A stretch of 64,000 bases of DNA, from assembly GCA_031835245.1 (NCBI GenBank), contig JAVKOQ010000047.1, positions 123,501 to 187,500 of the forward strand. The letters run 5' to 3'. Each line of letters starts with the position of its first letter. Position 1 is the first letter of the stretch. The translations under genes were made by a program, and so were the position numbers. Positions 50,887 through 61,323 of the stretch are shown here, piece by piece. A model generated the notes under the pieces. The model was not told where the DNA came from and made no database searches. It saw only the letters and a program-made list of their open reading frames with translations. The DNA comes from Balamuthia mandrillaris. Its lineage: Eukaryota; Discosea; Longamoebia; Balamuthiidae.

Positions 50887-52050
50887 ATGCAACACAAATG
50901 CAAGAAGGAAAGGCTGCAGGCAGAAGAGGAGGTCCTGCCACCAGAAGAGCAGGCGGAGGGGAAAGAGCTGTTGAGAGCACCCAGACTGGAACGAAAAGAA
51001 AAGAAAGAGGATGAGAGCAGTGACACGGAGGAAGGAAAGGACTCGGAAGAGGACTCGACCGTCACCAAAGTGTTTGAAGGCAAAGACCCCATAGAACTGG
51101 CCACCAAGGTAAACTACTGGTTGAACCAACGCCAACACTCCCACTACGAACACATCAACACGGTCATCACCGTCAACCTCAAAGACAGGAAAGTACAAAC
51201 CAAGGAACCCCTCTGGAGCACCATCGAGCAGCGAGAGAGCGCCCTCCTGCTCGTCCTCTTCGCCAACCGGCACGAGGATCCCTTGCACTGCTTCCTGGCC
51301 TGCCTGCCCAAAGAGCTGGTTGTGCTCATCCTCGGTTTCCTCCCTCCTCTGGTTCCCAAATGGGTGGCCACCACCGCGACCCATGACTCCCTCCACATCT
51401 ACAACAACGGGCGAACGGTGGCCTCCACCGAAACCTTTGACAACTTTGCTTCTATCCTGACGAGCGTTACCAGAAAACCAGGGCAGAGCATGAGTTGGTA
51501 TTTCAGGTTTGACAAGACGGAGAATGGCAACATGGCGTTTGGCCTCCTGCCCTCCACCACGCTTTTAGAGAAGAACTACAGGCACAGTATTGGTTGGGAG
51601 AAGAATTACGGCTGGAGCTTCATGACGTTTAAGGGTAGAGCACACACTTTTCTTTTTTTCTCTCTCCTTTCTATTTGCCGTTTATTTATTCCTGTCTGTT
51701 TTCGTAACGCAGGGTATGGAAAGAAACGCTTCGAGACGGATCGTGAATGGGCAAACCCTTGGCCTTGTCCCGAAAACGGGGATGTTATAGGCATGCATCT
51801 CAACAAACAAAACGAGCTTAGCTACAGCAAGAACGGGGTCTCCTTGGGCGTGGCCTTCACCAACATCAACGTGGACGTGGTGGGAGGCATCAGCTTCGGC
51901 ACCGCCTTTCAAACAATCACCTTAGTTTCAGGGCCTACTTCCTCCACTCCAACTCTTGATCCCGCGTCTCCATCCAACGAGCTCATGAGCAGCATTTCGC
52001 TTTTTGCATCAACAACAGCAGGGGATGAGTCCATGATGGAAGGTCTTTAG
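50887..52050 (+). CDS. SPRY-domain protein with a possible F-box
   Basis: From ATG 50887 an acidic N-terminus leads to KVNYWLNQRQHSHYE and CFLACLPKELVVLILGFLPP, an F-box-like LPxELxxxILxFLP segment. A SPRY fold follows: LHIYNNGRTVASTETF, MSWYFRFDKTENGNMAFGLL, IGWEKNYGWSF. Over an intron (about 51636-51713, in-frame so readable through) it continues with GKKRFETDREWANPWPCPEN and VIGMHLNKQNELSYSKNGVS then LGVAFTNI, the typical GDxIGxxLD...LxFxKNG core. The C-terminus is Ser/Thr-rich. It may be a receptor for ubiquitin ligase. The F-box call is tentative; the SPRY call is firm. Confidence 0.75.
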   Translation: MQHKCKKERLQAEEEVLPPEEQAEGKELLRAPRLERKEKKEDESSDTEEGKDSEEDSTVTKVFEGKDPIELATKVNYWLNQRQHSHYEHINTVITVNLKDRKVQTKEPLWSTIEQRESALLLVLFANRHEDPLHCFLACLPKELVVLILGFLPPLVPKWVATTATHDSLHIYNNGRTVASTETFDNFASILTSVTRKPGQSMSWYFRFDKTENGNMAFGLLPSTTLLEKNYRHSIGWEKNYGWSFMTFKGRAHTFLFFSLLSICRLFIPVCFRNAGYGKKRFETDREWANPWPCPENGDVIGMHLNKQNELSYSKNGVSLGVAFTNINVDVVGGISFGTAFQTITLVSGPTSSTPTLDPASPSNELMSSISLFASTTAGDESMMEGL

Positions 52051-52396
52051 CGAGGGAGTATGAGCGCAAACTGGCCGACAATAAATGCCCACCGAACCCT
52101 AAGGAGCATGTGGTTGATTCCCACCAATGTCTCCCGTTGGACACCCGAAAGCTATTCCAATAGTAGAAGTCCCCTCGAGTACTCTTTTCTCTCCCCAAAC
52201 GCTCTTTGCCTTTGAGGGAAGTTTCGCGTGGAATAACGGAAAAACTCGCTGAACAAAGAGACAACAAGTGGAGGTCAACAACTGCAGTGGTGCTGACCAC
52301 TTGTCTCTGCATCACCACGACGTCATGATAGCATATTGCAAAAAAAAAAAAACCTCAAAAAAAACAACAAAACAAAAAGAGAGAAAAGCAGAAAAA
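52051..52396. other. Gap upstream of the acyl-CoA dehydrogenase
   Basis: 346 bp without a supported gene. Presumably SPRY 3'UTR followed by the ACAD promoter. A short A-rich tract directly precedes the ATG. Confidence 0.35.
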
Positions 52397-53048
52397 ATGC
52401 AGCAAACGGCGAGTAGTGTAACGCGTGGTTCGCGTGTGGCGCAGTGGCTTGGTAGGCAGCCCAACGGATTCGCTCTTGCAAAGAGAAACACCTTCTCGTG
52501 CTTACAATGGTCCACAAGGCGCAATGGCCTACGAACCGCTACCACCACCACAATCAATCGTCCCTCGTCGTCCCTCTGCGCTCCCTCTGCCACCACCTCT
52601 CCTGGTCTTTCTCTGCTCCCACACGCCTCCTCCATGCTTCCAACGGGTGGTGCGAGGTCTTATTCCACCAGCGAGTACCGCCCGCCGGTAACTGAATTCA
52701 CTGAGGAGGAAGAAATGCTGCGCGCCACTGTTGCACAATTTGCCAGGGAGAAGCTTCAACCCAAAGTCAAAGAGTTTGTGCTTTCTTGTGTCTTGGGCTC
52801 TTTTCTTTCTTGCTTGCTTTCTTTCTAACCCTGGAATAGAATGGACGCCAAGGCAGAGCTTGACAAAGATGTGTTGAAGGCGTTGTTCGAGCAAGGATTG
52901 ATGGGTATAGAGACCCCAACTGAAATGGGTGGCGCTGGAATGGGCTTCACCGCAGCCTGCATCGTTATCGAGGAACTGGCTAAAGTGGATCCCGCCATTT
53001 CTGTCATCGTGGATGTTCAGGTATAGTATTGTTTGGGCCGCTTCTCTT

Positions 53049-53079
<31 letters not shown>

Positions 53080-54668
53080 GCTCGCTTTCTATTTTCCTCA
53101 CTTCCTTCAATGTCGTTTCTTCTGTATGTATTTTGCTCTCTTTCTCATCCTTTTGGAAACATGAAGAACACTTTGGTGAATACCTGTTTGAGAAAGTATG
53201 CCAGCGAGGAACTGAAACAAGAGTGGCTTCCCCGACTGGCAACCGACACTCTTGGCAGTTTCTGTTTGAGGTACTTTCTTTTGCCATAACCTTTGAAGCT
53301 CCGCTAACTTTTCAACACAACAAAGTGAATGGTCTTGTGGAACAGACGCTTTTGCTCTGACAACAAAAGCCAATCAAGATGGAGACCACTATATCCTAAA
53401 CGGCACCAAAGCATGGATCACCAACGCCAAGGAAGCTGGTGTGTTCGTGGTGATGGCAACAGTAGATCCGAGCAAAGGAAGACATGGAATCACCGCGTTC
53501 TTGGTAGAGAGAGACAATCCAGGCCTGATTATTGGAAAGAAGGAGGATAAACTCGGCATTCGTGCCTCTTCTACCTGCGAGGTGATATTGCAGGATTGTA
53601 AAGTCCACAAGAAAAATATCATTGGCGAGATAGGCAAGGGATGGAAGCTTGCTATTGAGAGTTTGAACGAAGGTCGAATTGGAATTGGTAAGAGGTCTCC
53701 TCATCCTCTTCTCTCCTTTTTTTTTCCTTTATCTTATTTCTTCTGAACTTATTATTTTTGCTTTTAGGAGCACAAATGCTAGGATTGGCTGAGGTAAATC
53801 AAACAAGCTATTTATTGAACCATTACATATGAACAATGAAACTAAGTTGTCGTTTTGCCTTTATTACAGGGAGCGTTTGACTATGTCATGCAATACATTA
53901 ACCAACGCAAAGCATTCGGCAAACATGTTAGCGAGTTCCAAGGTGTACAGTTCCAAGTAGCTTCTGCAGCTGCTGGTACTTTGCTCTGCTCCCACTCTCT
54001 GCCTCTTTCTCTGGCCAGTCTTTTCTCTAACATTCTATTATTGACAGACATTCTGGCCGCCAGACTTCTTGTTTATAAGTAAGCCCTTCCACCATGCTAC
54101 CTACTGTTCTCCTTCTCCTCCTTCTTGTTCTTCTACATCTTAATTTTTTTTTGATTGCTCTTCGATTGTGGCTTATCAAAACCCTTATGTTTCCTTTCGC
54201 TTCTCTCTCTCTCTCTCTCACCAACGCAAAAGCGCTGCTCGTCTACAAGAAGCAGGCAAGCCATGTCTACTGGACGCATCTGTTGCAAAGCTTAGAGCTT
54301 CTGAACTTGCGGAGAGCGTGAGCAGTCTTGCCATCAAGTGCGTATTTGCTGCGTCCAGCTCCTGTTTGCTTGCATCTTACATGGTTTTCACTGACGACTG
54401 TTGCTTTTGTTCTTGTTGCTTATCTAACGTACCAAAGTTTGATGGGTGGATTGGGCTTCACTAAAGAATGTGACGTTGAGAAGTTCTTCCGTGACAGCAA
54501 GATTGGCCAAATCTACGGTACCCATCTCTGCTTTTTTCTCTTTTCTTGTTTGTTTTCTTCATGCTGTTTTGACTGAATATTCGTGAACCTCCACAACAAA
54601 CAGAGGGAACATCCAACATACAGTTGCAGACAATCGCCAAACAGTTGCAACAGAAATACCAACCATGA
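52397..54668 (+). CDS. ACADSB: Mitochondrial short/branched-chain acyl-CoA dehydrogenase
   Basis: An FAD enzyme that introduces the alpha-beta double bond in acyl-CoAs (isoleucine/short-chain oxidation). From ATG 52397 the first exon has an Arg/Ser-rich, acid-poor presequence suited to mitochondrial import. [20 protein letters not shown] then begins the catalytic body. Later exons: [20 protein letters not shown] with [142 protein letters not shown] then [20 protein letters not shown]. The Glu of IYEGT is the catalytic base. About ten exons; several introns hold (CT)n. Branched versus short-chain preference is inferred from overall similarity. Confidence 0.92.
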
Positions 54669-54703
54669 AAAGAGTGCAAGTCAAACAATAAAACAGCATT
54701 CAT

Positions 54704-55585
54704 TCATTCAAACTTTTTTCTTCTTCCGCGCCAATGGTCCAACCCTAGTTGCTTCTCTCGCAGCTGTATCTTGGCGGCCCAAGATGGATGAATGGCATAT
54801 CCAATGTTTGCTCTTCTCTTCTTCTTTTTCTTCTTTTTCTTTTTCTTCGGCTCTGTCTCTGTGCCTGTCTTTAATTTTGATGGTTCTTTCGATAGTAAAG
54901 CTTGTTGTGTTTTTCTGTTTGTCCGTTCTCCTTCTTCCTCTCTTTCTCGTTCGCGAATGGGTGCTGATGTTGTAGCTGATTGTCGTCTTCGTTCGCGTGG
55001 CGTTGGAGGCAAGGAGCCGTTTTGTGTGGTCTTTGGTTTCTGTTTAGGGATAGAAGGAGAAGAAGCCGAAGACGAAGAAGGCCTACGTCGAGGAGGAGCA
55101 AGAACTGGGGCATCAGGGTTTTTGAGGCTCCCGATGAACATCGACTCAAAAGAAGCAAGACTGCTTCTCCTTTGTTGCTGTGGTTGCGGTTTATTGCTCT
55201 TTTCTTCTGTCGTCCTTTTCGCAGCGTTCCGTCGAACCGGCCCTGCAGCTTCACGGGAGGTAATGGGGCGTTTTTGTGTGAGGCTCTCTTTTCGCTTCCA
55301 TGCTTTCAGATCATCCACCGAAATGTTTCGCAAGATCCCAGACAAGGCCACTGATCTGTCGTTCTTCGTCTTGCTTGCTGAGGTGTTGTTGGTTTGCTTT
55401 TCAGCAGACCGAAGGCCTACGCCTTGTGCGCCTGTCCTCCGCGGACGCTTTTGAGGGGGCGTAGATAGCTTTGCCGCTGCACCGGCGGTCGTGAGCCTGC
55501 CAACAGCTGGTCGGTCTGTTTCCTCCCCAAAGGCAGCGGAGCGCTTGCGTTTGCCTCCGCTGTGCTCCCTTCCTGCTTGCCTCAT
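54704..55585 (-). CDS. Basic, disordered, probably nuclear protein
   Basis: A single exon from ATG 55585 of about 293 residues, extremely basic and low in complexity, with Ser/Pro/Gln-rich parts and a poly-Lys run (KKKKKKKKKKRR). The only conserved-looking piece is the C-terminus, NIGYAIHPSWAAKIQLREKQ. HPSW-A resembles the C-terminal motif of BUD22/SRFBP1 ribosome-biogenesis proteins, but the rest does not match that family. A motif SSLASFESMFIGSLKNPDAP in the middle could be a short interaction site. Nucleolar location is inferred from composition. It ends 35 bp from the convergent ACAD gene. Confidence 0.6.
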   Translation of the reverse strand: MRQAGREHSGGKRKRSAAFGEETDRPAVGRLTTAGAAAKLSTPPQKRPRRTGAQGVGLRSAEKQTNNTSASKTKNDRSVALSGILRNISVDDLKAWKRKESLTQKRPITSREAAGPVRRNAAKRTTEEKSNKPQPQQQRRSSLASFESMFIGSLKNPDAPVLAPPRRRPSSSSASSPSIPKQKPKTTQNGSLPPTPRERRRQSATTSAPIREREREEEGERTNRKTQQALLSKEPSKLKTGTETEPKKKKKKKKKKRRANIGYAIHPSWAAKIQLREKQLGLDHWRGRRKKFE

Positions 55586-55707
55586 TTCGGGCTACGCTTT
55601 TTTCTTTTTGGTTTGGAGGAACACAATGACTGCAGGTTTTGTTCACAGAACGTGCAGCGTTTTATACGCCGACAGATAGGAGCGTAGACGTGAGATATGT
55701 ATATATA

Positions 55708-56878
55708 ATGTCGACGAAGAGAAGAGAAAAACGGATGACAGCAAAAGCAGAAGGAGAGAAAAGTGGAGAAAAGAGAGGAAAGGGGAACATCGTGGTCCGA
55801 GAGAGAGGAGAAGGAGGAAAGCAGGATAAAGCGGGGCAGAAGGGGTTGTTGCTGATGGGATGGGAACTGTTGCCAACCGAAGTGGTGCTCAAAATCCTTT
55901 GTTTTGTGGACATCAACTCCCTCCTGACACTGAGACGAGTGTCCAAACGGTTTGGCTACGAGCTCACCAAAGATCCTTTCCTCTGGAAACAAAGGTGCTT
56001 TGCTGCTTGTTCTTCCTCCTTCTTTTTTTCCCTTAGTTTATGACTCCCATTCTCTCGTTCTTACACAACAAGGTGTAAGTTAGAGTTTGGAGTTGAGCCA
56101 ACTCAAGTGTGCTACCGTTTTTACTGGATCCCCTTACATCACAGCAAGCTCCTGGATGACCTCTTCCAAAAAGGGTGGGAATGGCTGTACTGGAGCAAAC
56201 GCTTTGACGTGCACGCTCAGGTGCTGGCTACGAAGAGCTGTTACGGCACACCAAGCAAACTGATGAAAGAGGGCGTTGGCTACTTCACCTGGTGTGGCAA
56301 ACAGTTCAACTCCTACTACTACGAGGGACAATGGGCCTTGGCTTCTTCCTCCTCTTCTGAGAATGAGCTGTTGGGACGTTCCAGAAAGAAGAAGAAAACG
56401 AGTGCAGGATGGTTGGTGGCTACCACTGGCTCTGAAGACCTTAGACGAAAAGGTGTAGGCATTTGCAGATGGACTAATGGCAATGTCTACGTTGGGCAGT
56501 GGCACAATGACCGCATGAATGGAAAAGGTTCTTTCTCTTTTCTCTCGTTATCTCCTCTCTTACAAAGAAAACTGATGAAGAAGCTTTCAACGTTGTGAAG
56601 GCGTGATGCTCTATGCAAATGACAATCGGTACGAAGGAGAGTGGCTCAACAACAAACGCCATGGCAAAGGCGTTCTCTACTACAAGGACGCCTTCATCTA
56701 CGACGGCGAATGGCGGGACGGCACGCGGTGTGGCTTTGGCACCATGACCTTTGTGAGTGGGCGCACGCTCGTGGGAACCTGGCGCCGCAACAAGTTCATC
56801 GTCCCTGCCAACGACTCGCCCTGCGCTCTTCCTCCCCCTCTTGTTTCCGATAGAACCACCAGCGAAGCCAAATCCTGA
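55708..56878 (+). CDS. F-box protein with MORN repeats
   Basis: From ATG 55708 a basic N-terminus leads to an F-box: ELLPTEVVLKILCFVDINSL with RVSKRFGYELTKDPFLWKQR. Over an intron (about 55995-56073) the middle has VCYRFYWIPLHHSKLLDDLF. MORN units follow: GVGYFTWCGKQFNSYYYEGQ, KGVGICRWTNGNVYVGQWHN then DRMNGKG, and after a second intron YANDNRYEGEWLNNKRHGKG, VLYYKDAFIYDGEWRDGTRC and MTFVSGRTLVGTWRRNKF. At least five MORN repeats can be counted. MORN repeats often bind phosphoinositides or bridge proteins. The F-box suggests recruitment to an SCF ligase. The C-terminus is Ser/Pro-rich to TGA at 56878. Confidence 0.82.
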
Positions 56879-57227
56879 GAGAGAGAGAGAGAGGACGTCG
56901 CGTCACTCACTCACACAGAACAACCGGTCGGGTGGGAAAAAAAGGTGTGATCAGCGACCAATCGGATGCATCGTGGGAAGTTGCCGATAATTAGGCGAGG
57001 TGACATCATCATAACCTTAAATGAATACATTTACCTTTTATGTCCAACACGGCTAAATACTTTCGCTTAATTTTATTCTAATTCTGTTAATCATGCGATC
57101 ATTCAAATAAAAATGAAATAAAAGTGAAAAGTTTTCAAAACGAAGAAAAAGCAATAAGCAATAAGCCAAAAAAACAATACTTTTTTTGCGTAGCAAGGCG
57201 CGTGGTGAACAAAAGCAGAACAAACGG

Positions 57228-58711
57228 ATGGAGGCGCCCACAATGAGCGAAAAGGAACAGCAGGTACGCCTCTCCCTCCTGCTCGCTTGCCAATTCCATT
57301 CGTCTAACGTCTTGTTTGTTGTTTTTTCAACAGGCAGTGGAGGAGCTGCGACAGAGAGTTGCTTACCTTTCAGAACAAACCACCAAAGACACCGCTCTTT
57401 TGCTTCGCTACGTTCGGGCCCGCAGTTCGGTCAAAGATTCAGAAGCTATCTTGAGAAACAGAGAGGTTTGTATTTCTTTCTTTTTTTTTGAAGCTCTCTC
57501 TCTCTCTCTCTCTCTCTCTTTTCTATTATTTTTGTTATGTTATTTCACTGCATCATCTGATGTTTTTGTTGTTAAATTTTTTTCAACACAGAGCTGGCGA
57601 ACAGAGTACAAGCCAGAATGTGTTCTGTTGAAAGACTTTCAAAAAGAATGGGCGACCGGCAAGTGCTTCATCCACAAACACGACCGCATGGGCCGACCTT
57701 GCCTCATCGTGAAGGGAGGGCTGCACATCCCTGGAAACGTGCCTCTGGAAGAGACTGTTCGGATGGCTGTGTGGAACTTGGAAAAGCTCATCAGAACGTT
57801 CGTTACTCGTTGTTTTTTTAACGATTCCTCCAATCATAAACTAAAGACTTTGTGCTTGTAGGTTGCCTCCTAATGTGGACCAATATGTTTGTACGTTGTT
57901 TCTCTTTGTTCACTTGCGTTGTTGTTCTTCTTGTTGTCCTTGTTCTTCGTTCTCTGTTGTTTGTTCTTTGTTCTTTGTTCTTCTTCTTTTCTTCAATTTG
58001 TTACGTTTATCTTCTCCCTTCCTTCTTGTTCTTTCTTAATGTTGCTTTGTGCTTCCATGGTTTAACTTATTCCACTTCTTGAAAACAGTGATCTACGACC
58101 GAACAGGCTTCTCTCGCAAAAACTTTGACCTTGCAGTTATCAAAGCTTTCTCACAGCTGCAGGAATACTATCCAGAGCGACTTCACAAATCTTACGTCCT
58201 GTTTACAAACTTCCTGTTCAGCATGCTGTTCAAACTCGTCAGCCCTTTTCTCGCTGAGACCACCCTCCAAAAGATTCAGCTATTTGGCTCTGATATTAGC
58301 GGCCTCAAAGAGGACTTTGATGAGGATTGTTTGTTGGTTGAACATGGAGGTGTGTGTTTGTTGTTAGTAGAGGTTGATTTTGTTTCGCTAAGGCTTTGAT
58401 CTTTTTTGCTTTTCTCAGGAACGAGCAAAGACCTGCCTGACTTCAACGATTGTACAGAGGAGGAAGAGGTCTATGAAGAAGGAGAAGATCCTGACTTGGA
58501 GAAACTGTATCTACGCGAACTGAGAAAGGCAGCTCTGGAGGAGCGAAAGGACGATTCCTCCTCCTCCTCATCCTCAGAAGGAGACGACTCTGAGGAAGCG
58601 GACTCGGACAACACGAGCAACAAGAACTGTCCTCAGGAGAAAAAGCCAAAGAAGGAGAGAAAGAAAAAGAAAAAGAAGGAGAGGAAGGAGAAGAAATCCA
58701 CCTCATCTTAA
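57228..58711 (+). CDS. CRAL-TRIO (Sec14-like) lipid-binding protein
   Basis: From ATG 57228: EELRQRVAYLSEQTTKDTAL with LLRYVRARSSVKDSEAILRN, the CRAL-TRIO N-terminal helices. Then SWRTEYKPECVLLKDFQKEW, CFIHKHDRMGRPCLIVKGGL, and ETVRMAVWNLEKLI. The lipid pocket follows: VIYDRTGFSRKNFDLAVIKA, FSQLQEYYPERLHKSYVLFT, NFLFSMLFKLVSPFLAETTL, KIQLFGSD. The order and the YxDRxG...NxDxxxIKA...LQxxYPERL pattern identify the domain. An acidic then Lys-rich disordered tail ends it at 58711. Six or seven exons. It likely binds or transfers a phosphoinositide or other lipid; ligand unknown. Confidence 0.9.
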
Positions 58712-58802
58712 TGTCATTTTGTGCAGCCCAAGTATATATGACCCCTCATCCCGTTCGATCGCCGATCATATCCGATATATTCAAACACTTGGACGGATCC
58801 AC

Positions 58803-58881
58803 TTTCTAACGACGTGAATCTAGATCAACAAAAAAGGAAAAAGTGCTAGTGGTTCACTAGCACCTCTCACGTCGTTAGAAA
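58803..58881. repeat. Nested inverted repeats between two plus genes
   Basis: Outer arms TTTCTAACGACGTGA (58803-58817) and TCACGTCGTTAGAAA (58867-58881) are exact complements. Inside, GTGCTAGTG-GTT-CACTAGCAC (58843-58863) forms a second perfect stem. The block sits 70 bp upstream of the transposase-like gene. Confidence 0.8.
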
Positions 58882-58953
58882 CTAGAGCCAAATTTTTCCC
58901 CGAAAATATTTACAAAACAAAAAAACCAAAAAAGAAAAAAAAAAGGAAAAAAA

Positions 58954-61323
58954 ATGGAGCGAAGTGGAGAAGCAGGGCAAGAAAAAAAGTGGGAGTGCGA
59001 GCACCAACGCTGCCATCACACCGGAAAAGATGGCCAACGAGTCCTCTATGCCTCTGCAAAAGCCATGTGGAAACATGAAAGAATGCAGCGCTATCATGGT
59101 TGCGATGCTGGTTGTCCCTCTTGCTTGCGTTGGGAGGGCAAAACAAAGGGCAAAGCACAACCAACAGAAGCATTCTTTCAGTGCCGACATACCAATGGAT
59201 GTATCCGTCTGTTCAAGGTTGCTTGCACCCGCTCAACCCATGAGCTTCATGATGACCACGTTAATTGCTCTGAGGACTGCCAACGGTGCGAAGATTCGAG
59301 ACACACAACAGCCTTCCTGCAAATGGAGCGAGAAAAAGAAGAAGAAAAGAGACAAGAAAACGTCATGTATCAACGCAAAAAAGAGCTGGAGGAAATGAAG
59401 GAACGATGGATAGCAACAGACTGGCAAAGTGTGTTGGAAGAAAACAAAAAAGAAAGGGAAGAAGTGTACCTCAAAGAGCAAGCAAAGGCCTTGTTGCGAT
59501 GTCTCTGTCCCCAACAATCATTCATGATGGCCCTTGGAGAGCTTGTAAAAAGCGATCCAGCTACGATCCACTATCTGAAAGAGCATATTAGCGAATTTCA
59601 AGAGCTTCAACAGCCACGCCACCAACCTGCACTTTCAGTGTTACTTGCCTACAAAGAAACAGTTGGTATAACAGACAAGAACTGGAGATACACCATGTCT
59701 GTTTTCAACCTCGATGACTCCACCTCCATTCATCACCTCAACAAGCAAAAAGCAGCACTTATGGAATCCATGGAACCAAGAGTAACCCTCGGAGGGAATG
59801 GCTACGAATTGCCCCTTTTGCAATACATGAGCTGGGTGTTAGCACACAATCCTCCTCCAGAAAACAAACCAGGACAAAAGCACTTGGTGAAGTTTGCCTT
59901 TGATGGAGCCACCATGACCCAGGGCAAACGGAAAAAGCAAGAGATCGGCACCTTCAACTTCCTTTTTGATGGCCTCGAGTTAGCAAAAGCCAAGTCTGTA
60001 AACAACGCACACCAGTATCTCATTTTCCTCGGTGAGGAAGACAGAGAAGCACTACAGCTGGAACTACAGAATGCAGTGAAAGGGATAGAATACCTTGCTA
60101 ACGGAGGAACTATTTGTGCCAACGGTACCGAGTATGCTCTCGAGCCTGTGCTTGTGTGCGACATGGCAGCGTTGGTACATTTGCTTGGACTCTACAGTTG
60201 CTATCATCCAAACTCGAAGTGGAAGTGTCCTTGGTGCTGCGTTGACAAGCATTCAATCGCGAACTTTGCCATCGAGTGCTGGCCCTTGCGAAACGAAGCA
60301 GAAATGTGGAGAGATGGTGAGCAAGCAGAGAAGTGTGAATCTAAGAGTGGAAAAGATCGTTTTGCCCAGAAACACTTTGGGGTGCAAAACAAACCTTTGA
60401 TCAACATTCTTCTTGACCACATCATCCCCTGCATGCTACACTGCTTCATGGGAGTCATGCACAAGCTGTTGGAACTGCTAATGGAGCAAGCACCTAACGA
60501 TTCACCCCTTGCTGAAGGCTTCGAGAAATGCTTTGAGACGTTGAAGATGAAGTTACCGAAAGAAACCAAGAAGAAGAAGAAGGTCAAAACCTTGGAGCAA
60601 CGGGTAAAGAAAGCAAGATTTGGCCGTTCAGACTATTTGCGTATTCTCGAGCAACGAGCTTTGTTTATGGCAGCACTAAGAAGGTCAGTGGGAGATGGGA
60701 CAAGGACACAACAAACGGAAGAAATATGGGAACTGTTTGCGAAACTTTATACCCTTGCTGCCCAGCCACAAGTCATAATAACAGAGGAGGAATGGCTAAA
60801 GATGGCGCGTGAGTTTGGTTTCATGTTTAGCAAGCGATATGGAGAAGAGGAGGTAACGCCATACATACACGTTTTTGTTTACCACGTTGGATTTTATTTG
60901 CACAAGTACGGATCGGTGGAAAAGTTCGCCAACTATGCAGACGAGAGTCGCCACTCCAGAAACAAGAAAGCACCAACTAGTGGATATGGAGGGAGAAAAG
61001 GAGAGAGGAAGGTATGTTATCAACAACTAGCCTTTGCCTTCCGCCAAGAAAAGTACCTCTTCGACAAGACATTGCCTGAGCCTCAACGGAAAAGGCAACG
61101 AACACAGAAGCCCAATGTCAACTGGGCATCACGGAATATTTGTTTACATCCAGAGATGCAGCAGTATGTTGGCTCAGCTCAGCTTCAAGAAGAAGAAGAA
61201 GAAGAAGAAGAAAAAGAAGAAGAAAAAGAAAAAGAAGAAGAAGAAGAAGAAGAGAAAGAAGAAGAAGAAGAAGAAAAAGAAGAAGAAGTGGAGAAGGAGA
61301 AAGAAAAGGAAGAAGAGATGTAA
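58954..61323 (+). CDS. Transposase-like (RAG1/Transib-type pattern) zinc-binding protein
   Basis: An intronless 789-codon frame. The N-terminus has paired C/H clusters (CEHQRCHH, GCDAGCPSC, FQCRHTNGC) typical of zinc fingers, then an a-helical stretch. The core has a possible first catalytic Asp at D317 (VKFAFDGATMTQGKRK), a second at D403 (LVCDMAALVHLLGLY), a CxxC at 425-428 (WKCPWCCVDKHS), a conserved-looking HCFMGVMHKLLELL, and YIHVFVYHVGFYLHKYGSVE followed by D663/E664 (YADESRHSRNK). The D, D, CxxC, H.., E layout resembles RAG1/Transib-like and related DDE transposases, but no family is certain. A Glu/Lys-rich tail of about 45 residues closes the frame at 61323. The intact frame suggests recent activity or domestication. 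No clear terminal repeats were found. Confidence 0.55.
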   Translation: MERSGEAGQEKKWECEHQRCHHTGKDGQRVLYASAKAMWKHERMQRYHGCDAGCPSCLRWEGKTKGKAQPTEAFFQCRHTNGCIRLFKVACTRSTHELHDDHVNCSEDCQRCEDSRHTTAFLQMEREKEEEKRQENVMYQRKKELEEMKERWIATDWQSVLEENKKEREEVYLKEQAKALLRCLCPQQSFMMALGELVKSDPATIHYLKEHISEFQELQQPRHQPALSVLLAYKETVGITDKNWRYTMSVFNLDDSTSIHHLNKQKAALMESMEPRVTLGGNGYELPLLQYMSWVLAHNPPPENKPGQKHLVKFAFDGATMTQGKRKKQEIGTFNFLFDGLELAKAKSVNNAHQYLIFLGEEDREALQLELQNAVKGIEYLANGGTICANGTEYALEPVLVCDMAALVHLLGLYSCYHPNSKWKCPWCCVDKHSIANFAIECWPLRNEAEMWRDGEQAEKCESKSGKDRFAQKHFGVQNKPLINILLDHIIPCMLHCFMGVMHKLLELLMEQAPNDSPLAEGFEKCFETLKMKLPKETKKKKKVKTLEQRVKKARFGRSDYLRILEQRALFMAALRRSVGDGTRTQQTEEIWELFAKLYTLAAQPQVIITEEEWLKMAREFGFMFSKRYGEEEVTPYIHVFVYHVGFYLHKYGSVEKFANYADESRHSRNKKAPTSGYGGRKGERKVCYQQLAFAFRQEKYLFDKTLPEPQRKRQRTQKPNVNWASRNICLHPEMQQYVGSAQLQEEEEEEEEKEEEKEKEEEEEEEKEEEEEEKEEEVEKEKEKEEEM

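Noticed and set aside
52430-52470. tRNA-like A box (TGGCGCAGTGG)
   Set aside because: No B box, no acceptor stem pairing, and the stretch codes for the presequence of the acyl-CoA dehydrogenase.
54704-55585. Calling this gene BUD22/SRFBP1
   Set aside because: Only the HPSW-A end matches. The rest is low-complexity basic sequence, so the name is not supported.
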